From assembly GCA_015258095.1 (NCBI GenBank), contig JABZIV010000029.1, positions 1-25,331 on the forward strand: DNA of 25,331 bases, written 5' to 3'. This DNA is from Lachnospiraceae bacterium. Lineage in GTDB: Bacteria > Bacillota > Clostridia > Lachnospirales > Lachnospiraceae. The notes under the pieces are model-generated. The model did no database searches, was not told where the DNA came from, and saw only the letters and a program-made list of their open reading frames with translations. Each line of letters begins with the position of its first letter. Within the stretch, counting starts at the first letter, position 1. The translations under genes and the position numbers were made by a program. Positions 5,713 to 14,150 of the stretch are shown here, one piece after another.

Positions 5713-8301
5713 CTACTGTTCTTTCTGGAAAATGTTCTTTCCGTGACAGTTCTTGTACTTCTTTCCCGAACCGCAGGGGCAGGGATCATTCGGATAAATC
5801 TTCCTTCCCTCTCTGGTCTTCGGCGCTCTCACAGCGGACTCGTCCCGGTTTGTTGCAAGCGGCTTCGCCACCTGTTCTCTCTCTACTTTCTCTTCCAGTT
5901 TAATCTGGTAAAGTACGCGCACCGTCTCTTCCTGGATGCTCCGCATCATTTCCTGGAACATCTCATAGCCCGCAATCTTGTATTCTACGAGCGGATCCTT
6001 CTGTCCATACGCCTGCAAGCCGATTCCGTCACGGAGGATATCCATATCATCAATATGGCTCATCCACTTCTGATCCATCACCTTCAGGAGGATGACACGC
6101 TCCGCTTCACGCATCTGTTCCGGATTCGGGAACTCCGCTTCCTTCTCTTCATAAAGACGGATAGCCTTCTCCTTCAGATTCTGCGCGAGTTCATCCCGCG
6201 TCATGTTTGCATATTCCTCTTCCGTGAACTTCAGCTTTCCTAGCGGAATAATCTGCATCAGAGTGTCATTTAACCCCTGGAAATCCCAGTCCTTCGGGCT
6301 GTCGCTGTCTACTATATTCTCGTTCACATAGAAGTCTACGATATCGGTAATAAAGCGCGTAATGAGCGGACGCATATTGTCGCCCTCCAGCACTTTTTCT
6401 CTCTCTGCATAGACGACATCTCTCTGATCGTTGTTGACTTCGTCATACTTTAGAAGATTCTCACGAATACCGTAGTTATTCAACTCGATCTTCTCCTGTG
6501 CCTTCTCAATCGCGTTGGAAAGCATCTTATGATGAATCTGTTCTCCATCGGGAACCCCGAGGGCTTCGAACATCCCCATAAGCCGTTCCGATCCGAAGAG
6601 ACGCATCAAGTCATCCTCCAGAGAAATGAAGAACTGGGACTGTCCGGGATCGCCCTGTCTTCCGGCACGTCCACGGAGCTGATTATCAATACGTCTCGAT
6701 TCATGACGTTCCGTACCGACGATGTGAAGTCCTCCGGCTGCTCTTGCCTCTTCATCGAGCTTGATATCCGTACCACGACCTGCCATGTTCGTAGCAATCG
6801 TTACCGCCCCATGTACACCGGCTTCCGCAATGATGGCCGCTTCCTGCTCATGGAACTTCGCATTCAAAACATTGTGCTTGATGCCCCTTCTCTTTAACTT
6901 ATTGGAAAGCAGTTCGGAGGTTTCAATCGCAATGGTACCCACGAGAACCGGTGCCCCGGTTTCATGAATTGCTTCAATCTCATCCACTACGGCATTGAAC
7001 TTTTCTTCTTTTGTTTTGTATACCGCATCGTCCAGGTCTACTCTCTGTACCGGCCTGTTCGTCGGAATCTGGATGACGTCCATAGAGTAAATGTTTCGGA
7101 ACTCCTTTTCCTCCGTCTGTGCCGTACCGGTCATACCGGCTTTCTTTTTGAACTTATTGAAGAAGTTCTGGAAGGTAATGGTTGCCAGCGTTCTGGACTC
7201 TCTCTTCACCTTCACGTGTTCCTTCGCTTCAATTGCCTGGTGCAGACCATCGGAATAACGCCGTCCGTTCATGATACGTCCGGTAAATTCGTCGACAATC
7301 AAAACCTCGTCATCCTTCACAACATAGTCCACATCCCTTTGCATCAGGTTGTTCGCCCGAAGGGCAAGAATGATATTGTGCTGGATTTCCAGATTCTCGG
7401 CATCCGCCAGGTTATTGATATGAAAATATTTCTCTACCTTCTCCACACCCTGCTGGGTCAGGTTTACGGTCTTTTCCTTCTCGTTTACGATGAAATCACC
7501 GGTCTCCTCGATTTCCTCTCCAAGGATGGCATTGATTTTAGAGAATTCCGCAGACTCTTCTCCTCTTTCGAGCTGTCTCGCCAGAATATCGCAAAGCTCA
7601 TAGAGCTTCGTGGATTTTCCCGACTGACCGGAAATAATGAGCGGTGTTCTCGCTTCATCGATCAGAACGGAGTCCACCTCATCGATGATGCAGTAGTTTA
7701 ATCCTCTTAAAACCTGCTGATTCTTATAAATCGCCATATTGTCACGAAGATAGTCGAAGCCGAGCTCATTGTTGGTAACATAAGTAATGTCACAGCCATA
7801 AGCCGCCTGTCGTTCCTCCGTGGACATCTCGTTCAGAACGGTTCCTACTGTAAGTCCCAGGAAACGGTGTACCTGTCCCATCCAATCCGAGTCACGCTTT
7901 GCCAGATAGTCGTTTACCGTAACGATATGCACGCCCTGCCCTGCCAAAGCATTCAGATAGGCAGGACAAGTGGAGACAAGCGTCTTTCCTTCACCGGTAC
8001 GCATCTCCGCGATACGTCCCTGATGGAGTACCACGCCACCGATTAACTGCACCGGGAAATGTTCCATGCCGAGCACTCTCTTCGAAGCTTCCCGTACGGT
8101 TGCGAACGCTTCCGGAAGAAGATCATCCAGACTTTCCCCCGCACTGAGCCGCTCCTTAAACTTTCCCGTCTGTGCTTTCAACTCCTCATCAGACATCGCT
8201 GCCATTGTTCCCTGTAAAGAAAGGATTTTATCCACTTTCGGTTGTATCAGTTTCAACTCCCTACTGGAATGCGTTCCAAATATTCTTTCAAAAAGATTCA
8301 T
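5713..8301 (-). CDS. secA: Protein translocase ATPase SecA
   Basis: SecA drives preproteins through SecYEG at the membrane. From the chosen ATG at 8301 (MNLFERIFG, with AAGGAG nine bases upstream) the protein is 862 residues. An in-frame ATG at 8340 would add 13 atypical residues and lacks a good ribosome site. Seen are the Walker A MRTGEGKTLVS (about 100-110), the DEAD-like IIDEVDSVLIDEARTPLIISG region near 208, the helicase motifs TNMAGRGTDIKL and GRAGRQGDPG, and the C-terminal zinc motif DPCPCGSGKKYKNCHG that binds SecB or ribosomes. It is followed by prfB, the order also found in B. subtilis, but here hpf is divergent rather than upstream in the same direction. Confidence 0.98.
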   Translation of the reverse strand: MNLFERIFGTHSSRELKLIQPKVDKILSLQGTMAAMSDEELKAQTGKFKERLSAGESLDDLLPEAFATVREASKRVLGMEHFPVQLIGGVVLHQGRIAEMRTGEGKTLVSTCPAYLNALAGQGVHIVTVNDYLAKRDSDWMGQVHRFLGLTVGTVLNEMSTEERQAAYGCDITYVTNNELGFDYLRDNMAIYKNQQVLRGLNYCIIDEVDSVLIDEARTPLIISGQSGKSTKLYELCDILARQLERGEESAEFSKINAILGEEIEETGDFIVNEKEKTVNLTQQGVEKVEKYFHINNLADAENLEIQHNIILALRANNLMQRDVDYVVKDDEVLIVDEFTGRIMNGRRYSDGLHQAIEAKEHVKVKRESRTLATITFQNFFNKFKKKAGMTGTAQTEEKEFRNIYSMDVIQIPTNRPVQRVDLDDAVYKTKEEKFNAVVDEIEAIHETGAPVLVGTIAIETSELLSNKLKRRGIKHNVLNAKFHEQEAAIIAEAGVHGAVTIATNMAGRGTDIKLDEEARAAGGLHIVGTERHESRRIDNQLRGRAGRQGDPGQSQFFISLEDDLMRLFGSERLMGMFEALGVPDGEQIHHKMLSNAIEKAQEKIELNNYGIRENLLKYDEVNNDQRDVVYAEREKVLEGDNMRPLITRFITDIVDFYVNENIVDSDSPKDWDFQGLNDTLMQIIPLGKLKFTEEEYANMTRDELAQNLKEKAIRLYEEKEAEFPNPEQMREAERVILLKVMDQKWMSHIDDMDILRDGIGLQAYGQKDPLVEYKIAGYEMFQEMMRSIQEETVRVLYQIKLEEKVEREQVAKPLATNRDESAVRAPKTREGRKIYPNDPCPCGSGKKYKNCHGKNIFQKEQ

Positions 8302-8340
8302 TCTTCTATACTCCTTCTCCATACAGCAAGCGTATGGCAT

Positions 8341-8368
8341 TGTATAAATCTATAACTCATAGAGTCTA
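8341..8368 (-). promoter_or_regulatory. Candidate secA promoter
   Basis: On the minus strand TAGACT (plus 8363-8368) and TATACA (plus 8341-8346) are separated by 16 bases, each matching the sigma-A consensus at 4 of 6 positions. A 6-bp hairpin, CCATAC/GTATGG (8319-8337), would lie in the leader just before the ribosome site. The call is moderate at best. Confidence 0.4.
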
Positions 8369-8415
8369 CCATTAGTCCCCCTCTTTGGCAATAAAGAAGG
8401 CGTGAAAATGCTGTG

Positions 8416-8444
8416 TTTTCATTTACCTGAAAGAATGGTATACT
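8416..8444 (+). promoter_or_regulatory. hpf promoter, extended -10 type
   Basis: TATACT at 8439-8444 is preceded by TGG, giving an extended -10. TTTTCA at 8416-8421 sits 17 bases upstream as a -35 box. It lies 55 bases before the hpf start and points away from secA. The -35 box is inside a sequence resembling the 16711-16735 terminator. Confidence 0.6.
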
Positions 8445-8498
8445 CCACTTAGAAGAAAGTTTTTTCTTCTCAAAGAAAAAGAAAGGAAGGGTTTATTT

Positions 8499-9026
8499 AT
8501 GAACATTAGTATTACCGGAAGAACCATTAGTCTGACAGAGGGTCTGAAAAACATGGTGGAGAAGAAGCTTGGAAAGTTAGACAAATTTTTCCAAAAGGAC
8601 ACACCCTGCAATGTAACCCTTTCTACCCAGAAAGACTTGCAAAAAATCGAAGTAACCATTCCTGTCAAAGGTACCGTAATTCGTGCCGAGGAGGCAACGG
8701 AAGATATGTACCAGTCCATTGACCTCGTAGAAGATGTCTTAGAGAGACAGATTCGTAAGTACAAAGAGAAACTGATTTCCAAACACCAGGCCGCTTCCTT
8801 TACCACGGAATTCTTGGAAGCCCCGGAAGAGTATGAGGAAGAGGAGATCAAGATTGTCCGCACAAAGCAGATTGATTTGAAGCCGATGACCCCCGAAGAA
8901 GCCTGCTTACAGATGGAACTTCTCGGACACAGTTTCTTCGTCTTCCAGAACGGAGACAGCGGAAAGGTCAATGTTGTTTACAAGAGAAAAGCAAAGAGCT
9001 ACGGTCTGATTGAGCCGGAAGAATAG
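8499..9026 (+). CDS. hpf: Long-form ribosome hibernation promoting factor
   Basis: Long HPF binds the 30S decoding site and pairs ribosomes into inactive 100S dimers during stress. The 175-residue protein has the N-terminal S30AE domain (MNISITGRTISLTEGLKNMV, KKLGKLDKFF, then ATEDMYQSIDLVEDVLERQI). After a variable acidic linker (about 110-120) comes the dimerisation domain, IVRTKQIDLKPMTPEEACLQ with GHSFFVFQN and VVYKRKAKSYGLIEPE. This two-domain layout excludes the short HPF/YfiA forms. The ribosome site GAAAGGAAGG precedes ATG 8499. It is the only plus-strand gene in the window, divergent from secA, and ends at a shared terminator. Confidence 0.96.
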   Translation: MNISITGRTISLTEGLKNMVEKKLGKLDKFFQKDTPCNVTLSTQKDLQKIEVTIPVKGTVIRAEEATEDMYQSIDLVEDVLERQIRKYKEKLISKHQAASFTTEFLEAPEEYEEEEIKIVRTKQIDLKPMTPEEACLQMELLGHSFFVFQNGDSGKVNVVYKRKAKSYGLIEPEE

Positions 9027-9070
9027 AATCTTTGTTGCATCGCTGATTTTTTTTAAGTATCCAATTTATA

Positions 9071-9116
9071 AGTTTCTGTTTTAAAAGCTTTTGTTTTTAA
9101 AGTTTCTGTTTTAAAA
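9071..9116. repeat. Short direct repeat after hpf
   Basis: AGTTTCTGTTTTAAAA occurs at 9071-9086 and again at 9101-9116, 30 bases apart, in the T-rich trailer of hpf just before its terminator. I know of no function. It may be a replication-slippage duplication. Confidence 0.6.
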
Positions 9117-9117
9117 A

Positions 9118-9146
9118 GCGAGTCCGTTTTACGGTCTCGCTTTTTT
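9118..9146 (+). terminator. Bidirectional terminator between hpf and the ligase gene
   Basis: GCGAGTCCG (9118-9126) pairs with CGGTCTCGC (9132-9140), with one T-T mismatch, around a 5-base loop, and T6 follows at 9141-9146. The A-run before the stem provides a T-run on the minus strand as well. The hairpin serves both convergent genes, and its right arm lies inside the last codons of the 9129-10742 gene. Confidence 0.85.
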
Positions 9147-10742
9147 GGTTCCCAGTCCCAAGAAGAAGAGGACAAAGACAATCGGCAGCACAATCGGCAC
9201 TGCAATATTGATGATAGCCTGTGAAACGTAGCAAAGAAGGCAGAACCCGCAGGCTCTCGGGAACACCGTTCTGCTAAAGTCCTCTTCTTCTCCTTCCTCG
9301 GTTTTCGAAAAAAGAATCCGAAAAGCAGAGAAAAGGAAGAAAAGGTAGCAAAGTAAGCCCAGTACCCCTAATGTAAGAAGCACATTTAAGTACTCATTGT
9401 GTACGTTATCAATCGCTTCGTATGCGCTCCGACTGACTTCCGCCTTGTAAAAATCATTCGTAATCATATAAAAGCTATCCGGTCCGTGTCCGATGAATCG
9501 CTCTATGAAAGGCATCTTCCTCGAAAAGAAATCCAAGCCCAGCTTCCAGATAAAGCCTCTTCCGGTTCCCCACGCGTCATTAAACGTAAAATAGTCCGCA
9601 TAAGCGGTAAGCGCCTGCACTCGATGGGAGAAGTTGGCATCATAAAAGACAAAGAAAACCGCCCCGAGAACAGAGAAAAACAGAACGAAATACAGCGGTC
9701 GATAAACCTTCACCCCATATTCCTCCTTGCCTTTCCAAACAAGGATGCGAAGGAAAGCGAAGAAAACAATCGCAAGGTAAGGAAGCACCGTATGTCCCAG
9801 CACTAAAAGAAAACTGTTTCCTCCCAGCTGATAAGCCGAGTTTTCTTTCGGAATGAAAAAGACAGCCAGTTTCATCGCAAGGAAAAACACGATATAGAGG
9901 TCGATCACGGACAGCAAAAGGCTCTTTCTCTTAAAGCAAAAGAAGGGAAGAGCAAGGAAAAGGGTAAAGAGCGCGAAAACAACATTGTCACTCATCCCGT
10001 AGATTGAGGCAATCACGGTATAGAAATAGAGCGAAAGGAAAAGAACGCGCCACTGCCATTTTCTCTCTCCAAGGTAAAGCCCGGCAAAAAGTCCGGCATA
10101 ACTCACCATCAAGGAGCAGTATCCGTTAATGTTTCCCACTCCGCCGGCAAAGGTCGCCCAAAGCGACTTATCTTCCACCAAATCAAAGAAATGCATCACA
10201 TTCTTAAAAAAGAAATCGCTAATCCCCCAGCTTGCCTGCAAAAAAACGGAAGCGGAAAGAAAGAGAAGATGTCCTTTTCTAAAACGATAAAACCGTGTCA
10301 GGAAGAAGTAATCCAGAAAAAGGAGCAGCCAGGTCAGCGTCCCCATAAATCTTCCCGTATTTCCCCACCATCCTTCATAAAGATATCCGGAATGCAACAT
10401 GGAAATCAGGTAAAGAAGAAGTAAAGCCGCGAAGAAAATATCCGATGAAAAGCGAAGTTTTCTCTTTCCTTCCTCATCCCGAAAAAGAAGGGCGAAATAA
10501 ATCCGCTTTCGGACTTCTTTTCTGAGCGTAAAAGCATAAAGCAGAAGAAAGAGCCCTATGACTACACTGTACGCCGCAGAAGAAATCCAGAAATACTGAA
10601 ACTTGGCCTGTAAGATATCATAGTACCCATTGTGATAGTAGAAAGGAAAAACCAGAAGAAGCGAAATAAGATAGAGTAGACTTATCCCCCCGCCTATCGT
10701 ATAAAAGTCTTTTTCTTCCTTGCCTTGTATCTCCACTGTCAT
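9129..10742 (-). CDS. O-antigen ligase/polymerase-like (Wzy_C) membrane protein
   Basis: This is a 537-residue integral membrane protein with many hydrophobic segments, the first near residues 18-35 and the last covering the C-terminus. A large extracytoplasmic loop carries the pattern of the O-antigen ligase/Wzy family: TGRGFIWKLGLDFFS, then IGHGPDSFYM, then NVHNEYLNVLLTLGVLGLL, the H-N-E-Y-L stretch being the family hallmark. Such proteins join or polymerise undecaprenyl-linked glycans on the outer face of the membrane. The ATG at 10742 follows AGAGG by six bases and lies 20 bases after the LCP gene, so the two are probably cotranscribed. The specific glycan and whether it acts as ligase or polymerase cannot be told. 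The gene's final codons form part of a terminator hairpin. Confidence 0.8.
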   Translation of the reverse strand: MTVEIQGKEEKDFYTIGGGISLLYLISLLLVFPFYYHNGYYDILQAKFQYFWISSAAYSVVIGLFLLLYAFTLRKEVRKRIYFALLFRDEEGKRKLRFSSDIFFAALLLLYLISMLHSGYLYEGWWGNTGRFMGTLTWLLLFLDYFFLTRFYRFRKGHLLFLSASVFLQASWGISDFFFKNVMHFFDLVEDKSLWATFAGGVGNINGYCSLMVSYAGLFAGLYLGERKWQWRVLFLSLYFYTVIASIYGMSDNVVFALFTLFLALPFFCFKRKSLLLSVIDLYIVFFLAMKLAVFFIPKENSAYQLGGNSFLLVLGHTVLPYLAIVFFAFLRILVWKGKEEYGVKVYRPLYFVLFFSVLGAVFFVFYDANFSHRVQALTAYADYFTFNDAWGTGRGFIWKLGLDFFSRKMPFIERFIGHGPDSFYMITNDFYKAEVSRSAYEAIDNVHNEYLNVLLTLGVLGLLCYLFFLFSAFRILFSKTEEGEEEDFSRTVFPRACGFCLLCYVSQAIINIAVPIVLPIVFVLFFLGLGTKKARP

Positions 10743-10762
10743 CGTATTCCTCTAATTCTCTA

Positions 10763-12586
10763 TTAATCCACGATATTACCGGGGCCGTTATCTTCGCCGC
10801 CGCCCGCGCTGTCCGGTCCGCCACCGATACTCGGTTCTTCCCGTCCGTTTCCGGAATCATTCTTCTTCGACTCTTCCGTCTTCTTACTCTCTTCCGTATT
10901 CTTCTTCGGTTCTTCTTTGGTCTTCGACTCTTCCGTGTTCTTTCCGGACTTGGACTCTTCCGACTCCCGTTTTCCTTCCCCGGATTTCGTCGACTCCACG
11001 ACATTACCGTCTCCGTTTGTCTCTCGGTTTGTCTTTCCCTTCTTTACGGACTCGCTTTCTCCCTTCTTCTTATCGGAAGAAGATTCTCCGTACTCATTCT
11101 TCTTTTTCTTCGACTCTCTGCTTTCCTCTTCGTCGTCTCCGCCCTTCTTGGACTTCTTCTTACTGCTGCGGTCTCCCTTCCCGTTCTTATAATCCTGGGA
11201 ATCGGAAGCAATCGTATCGCTAAAGGTCCATACCGCGGAACTCGGCTTATAATTCTCATCCCCGAAAAGATAAGCATGGAGTTTCGTCACATTGGATGCC
11301 AAAGACTTCGGAATGACGCAGTCTCCCTTCTTTCCCATCATCTGGGTATCCAGATCGTAAGGGAAACCTTCGGATCCCACGATATTATAGCGGTTTACAC
11401 TCTTAGCCAGTTCCAAAATGTCGCCCACATCCAGATTGAAGGCAATCTGCGGAAGAACGGTATCGATCACATTGGTCAAGGTCGCAAGGTCTGCCTGCTT
11501 TGCTTTCGCAAGTACCTGGGAAATGACTTCTCTCTGCCGCTTCGTTCTCGTAAAATCATCATCCATATAACGAAGTCTGGCATACGCCACCGCCTGTACA
11601 CCGTCCAAATGCTGCATCCCCGGTTTCTTGATATACTCCGCTGCCGGATTCTTGACATTGACCTTGGATTCAATACTGGTCTCATGAATGTAGGCATTCA
11701 TATACTTGAATTCTTTTTCCGTAATATCAATATCCACTCCGCCCAGCATACTGATTACATCGGACACTGCACGCCAGTTAAAGGTAGCATAGTGTTCGAT
11801 ATCCAGATCCAGATTCTTGTTTAAGGCTGCAACCGCCTGTTCCGGTCCTCCGTCCGCATAGGCCTCATTAATCTTTGCAAAGCGGGAACCTGCTGCAAGG
11901 TTCAGATACGTATCTCGGTAAACGGAAGCGAGCTTTACCGCTCCTGTAGCCCGATCAATGCAGACAATAATCTGCACATCCGCATTGGCTCCTCTACCGA
12001 CTCCCCCGTCACGACTGTCCACACCGAAAACGGCAATCGTCCAGTATCCCTGCATCTGTTCCTGTTTGGTCACATCAATATTCTGATTTTTGACGTTCTT
12101 TACATTGAACTGTACTTCCGGCTTCACATTCATATAGCGAACAACATATCCGGCACAGACAATCATCACCAGCGTCAAAATCTCGATTACGGAAAGAAGA
12201 AGAACCCGTTTCCAAATGGACTTCTTCCGCTCCGCCTTCTTACTGTATACTTCCTCCAGTTCTTCCTGAATATCCCGCGGGGAATTCACCTGCAATACAT
12301 CCAGGTGATCGATTTTCCGGTTTCCCTCTTTCTTCTCTTCCGGAAGCGTCACGATATAGGAAGCATTCCTTTCTCCGGAAAGAGAATCCGTATGCTCTCG
12401 CATACTGTTTCTCTTTCTCTCCGTCATTCGTGCCGAAGAAGAGGACGACGCGCCTTGCTTCCTTTCCTCTTCCCTGCTCAGTTCTGCTTTATCTGTCTTT
12501 CCTCTCTCTGTTGTTCCCTTTTCCGTCTTCTCTTTCAGTAGCTCGCCATGGGGACGTCTGCTCCCCTTATTCTGCTCTAATGCCAA
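10763..12586 (-). CDS. LytR-CpsA-Psr family glycan transferase with long charged tail
   Basis: LCP proteins attach teichoic acids or capsule from undecaprenyl carriers to peptidoglycan. The 607-residue product has a charged cytoplasmic N-terminus of about 125 residues, one membrane segment at about 127-149, and an LCP domain at about 180-430. Seen in that domain are VFGVDSRDG, VYRDTYLNL (the phosphate-binding Arg), MLGGVDIDI, HLDGVQAVAYARLRYMDDDFTRTKRQ. Residues from about 465 to the end are a low-complexity Lys/Ser/Glu tail rich in EESKK units, ending in a Gly/Asp-rich stretch. The start is TTG, supported by GGGAGG six bases upstream. The ligase gene follows after 20 bases. Wall-anchoring of polysaccharide is likely, but the substrate is unknown. 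Confidence 0.88.
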   Translation of the reverse strand: MALEQNKGSRRPHGELLKEKTEKGTTERGKTDKAELSREEERKQGASSSSSARMTERKRNSMREHTDSLSGERNASYIVTLPEEKKEGNRKIDHLDVLQVNSPRDIQEELEEVYSKKAERKKSIWKRVLLLSVIEILTLVMIVCAGYVVRYMNVKPEVQFNVKNVKNQNIDVTKQEQMQGYWTIAVFGVDSRDGGVGRGANADVQIIVCIDRATGAVKLASVYRDTYLNLAAGSRFAKINEAYADGGPEQAVAALNKNLDLDIEHYATFNWRAVSDVISMLGGVDIDITEKEFKYMNAYIHETSIESKVNVKNPAAEYIKKPGMQHLDGVQAVAYARLRYMDDDFTRTKRQREVISQVLAKAKQADLATLTNVIDTVLPQIAFNLDVGDILELAKSVNRYNIVGSEGFPYDLDTQMMGKKGDCVIPKSLASNVTKLHAYLFGDENYKPSSAVWTFSDTIASDSQDYKNGKGDRSSKKKSKKGGDDEEESRESKKKKNEYGESSSDKKKGESESVKKGKTNRETNGDGNVVESTKSGEGKRESEESKSGKNTEESKTKEEPKKNTEESKKTEESKKNDSGNGREEPSIGGGPDSAGGGEDNGPGNIVD

Positions 12587-12665
12587 AGTCTACCTCCCAA
12601 ACTATCTCTTATAAGGCATATCCCAAACGATGGAACCCTCTTCTTTTCGAAATAAACGATAAAGT

Positions 12666-12671
12666 ATCATA
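12666..12671 (-). promoter_or_regulatory. Candidate extended -10 promoter for the LCP-ligase genes
   Basis: On the minus strand TGG precedes TATGAT (plus 12666-12671), an extended -10, about 80 bases before the LCP start and just after the sugar-transferase stop. No good -35 box is visible 17 bases upstream. Read-through from the transferase gene is also possible, since no terminator intervenes. Confidence 0.4.
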
Positions 12672-12689
12672 CCACAAAAGCGCAAAAAA

Positions 12690-14105
12690 TTAATAGGCAT
12701 TTTTGTTAACAAAACCTTTCCATAGGGTTAAAAACAGAATCTTAATATCGAGACCTAAACTCCAATTCTCAATGTACCAGAGGTCACACTGAATTCTACC
12801 CGTGATGGAAGTGTCTCCTCTGAACCCGTTCACCTGTGCCCAGCCTGTCATTCCGGGACGAACCTGATGCTTAATCATATAGCGCGGAATCTGCTCTTTA
12901 AACATCTCCACAAACTGCGTTCTTTCCGGTCTCGGTCCAATCAGAGACATATCCCCTTTTAAAACATTGAAAAACTGCGGCAGCTCATCGATAGACGTCT
13001 TTCGAATAATCTTTCCGATCCAGGTAACTCTCGGATCTCCCTTGACCGTCCAGGCTTTCTTTTCCTCTTCCTTCTTCTGCACACCCATAGAACGGAACTT
13101 ATACATCAAAAACGGCCTGTTGTGCAGTCCTACCCGCTCCTGTTTGAAAATAATCGGTCCGGGCGAACTCCATTTGACAAGAACTGCGACGAGAAGCATG
13201 ATAGGCGAAAAAAGAACGATTCCCACCAATGAGCCGAAAATATCAATGATACGCTTTAAGAGTGCATTGACCGGATCGGTTAAGGGAACATTTCGAATAT
13301 TAATCACCGGCAGGCCGTCCATATCATCCGTAATCGGCTTGGAATGAATGATATCCTGATAATCCGGAATGAACTTGGTATGGACACCCGACTTCTCACA
13401 GGTGGCTACAATCCCCGGCAGTTTCTCATAAGCGGCAAGCGGCAAAGTAATGGCAATTTCGTCAATCGTGTTGTGTGAAAGCAATTCTCCCAGACTCTTT
13501 ATCTTTCCCACAACGGAAATACCGCGATAGGAAGTCCCCTGAGCCGCAAAATCATCCACTACGCCGTAGATATGGTACCCCCACTCCGGATTTTTCTTAC
13601 AAAGGTCGATAAAGCGATCCGAAACGGAAGAAAAGCCCACGAGAATAATATGTTTCTGATTAAATCCCTTCTTTCTTAGAGTAGAAAGAATCTTACGAAG
13701 CAGGTAGCGCTCCACTGTCGTAATACAGACGGATAAAATATAAAAGAAAACGAGCATTCTTGTAGAATAATGCTCAAAATAACCACTTTTACGGAAAGCA
13801 AAAAGGATGGAGGCGGAAAGCAGAAGTCCTATAGAATTGCTTTGCAGAATACGGAAAAAAGCCTCCTTGATTCGCATCGTCCGCATCGGTCGGTAGAGGC
13901 CGAGAAGCCAATACAGAAAAAGATAGGCCGGAATCAGAGGAATCAGGACAGAAAAATAAAACCTGGGTGAAAGCACACCATGCCCCTCAGGAAAAATCGG
14001 ATTCCAAATGGCAAAGTACCATGCCAGGGTATAGGAAAGACCCAATACCAAGGCATCCAGAAGTACCTGCACATGATTCAGTTGTCTCTGTATGTCTTTA
14101 ACCAT
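12690..14105 (-). CDS. Undecaprenyl-phosphate sugar phosphotransferase (initiating transferase)
   Basis: This polyprenyl glycosylphosphotransferase (WcaJ/CpsE type) moves a sugar-1-phosphate onto undecaprenyl phosphate, starting a repeat unit at the inner membrane face. The 471 residues include four N-terminal membrane helices (about 14-120) and a CoA-binding-like domain starting KHIILVGFSSVSDRF. A re-entrant helix IIDIFGSLVGIVLFSPIMLL follows. The catalytic part has QERVGLHNRPFLMYKFRSM, RKTSIDELPQFFNVLKGDMS with the Asp-Glu pair, SLIGPRPER, and RPGMTGWAQVNGFRGDT. The ATG at 14105 has no ribosome site, and a -10 TATAAT lies only 7 bases upstream. The likely sugar is glucose or galactose, but this is inference. 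LCP and ligase genes follow. Confidence 0.93.
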   Translation of the reverse strand: MVKDIQRQLNHVQVLLDALVLGLSYTLAWYFAIWNPIFPEGHGVLSPRFYFSVLIPLIPAYLFLYWLLGLYRPMRTMRIKEAFFRILQSNSIGLLLSASILFAFRKSGYFEHYSTRMLVFFYILSVCITTVERYLLRKILSTLRKKGFNQKHIILVGFSSVSDRFIDLCKKNPEWGYHIYGVVDDFAAQGTSYRGISVVGKIKSLGELLSHNTIDEIAITLPLAAYEKLPGIVATCEKSGVHTKFIPDYQDIIHSKPITDDMDGLPVINIRNVPLTDPVNALLKRIIDIFGSLVGIVLFSPIMLLVAVLVKWSSPGPIIFKQERVGLHNRPFLMYKFRSMGVQKKEEEKKAWTVKGDPRVTWIGKIIRKTSIDELPQFFNVLKGDMSLIGPRPERTQFVEMFKEQIPRYMIKHQVRPGMTGWAQVNGFRGDTSITGRIQCDLWYIENWSLGLDIKILFLTLWKGFVNKNAY

Positions 14106-14112
14106 AGGGGTA

Positions 14113-14141
14113 ATTATACAATAGGAAAGAAGGCTTGAAAA
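14113..14141 (-). promoter_or_regulatory. Promoter abutting the sugar-transferase start (leaderless candidate)
   Basis: On the minus strand TTTTCA (plus 14136-14141) and a perfect TATAAT (plus 14113-14118) are 17 bases apart. Seven bases follow the -10 box before ATG 14105, so the expected transcription start falls on or beside the A of the start codon. Confidence 0.65.
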
Positions 14142-14150
14142 GCTTTCCTC

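Noticed and set aside
6964..7701. 245-codon plus-strand frame opposite secA
   Set aside because: It lies entirely within secA on the other strand, with no motif or ribosome site of note.
10917..11223. Phe/Ser-rich plus-strand frames opposite the LCP tail
   Set aside because: They are the complement of the Lys/Ser/Glu repeats in the tail; low complexity alone keeps the frames open.
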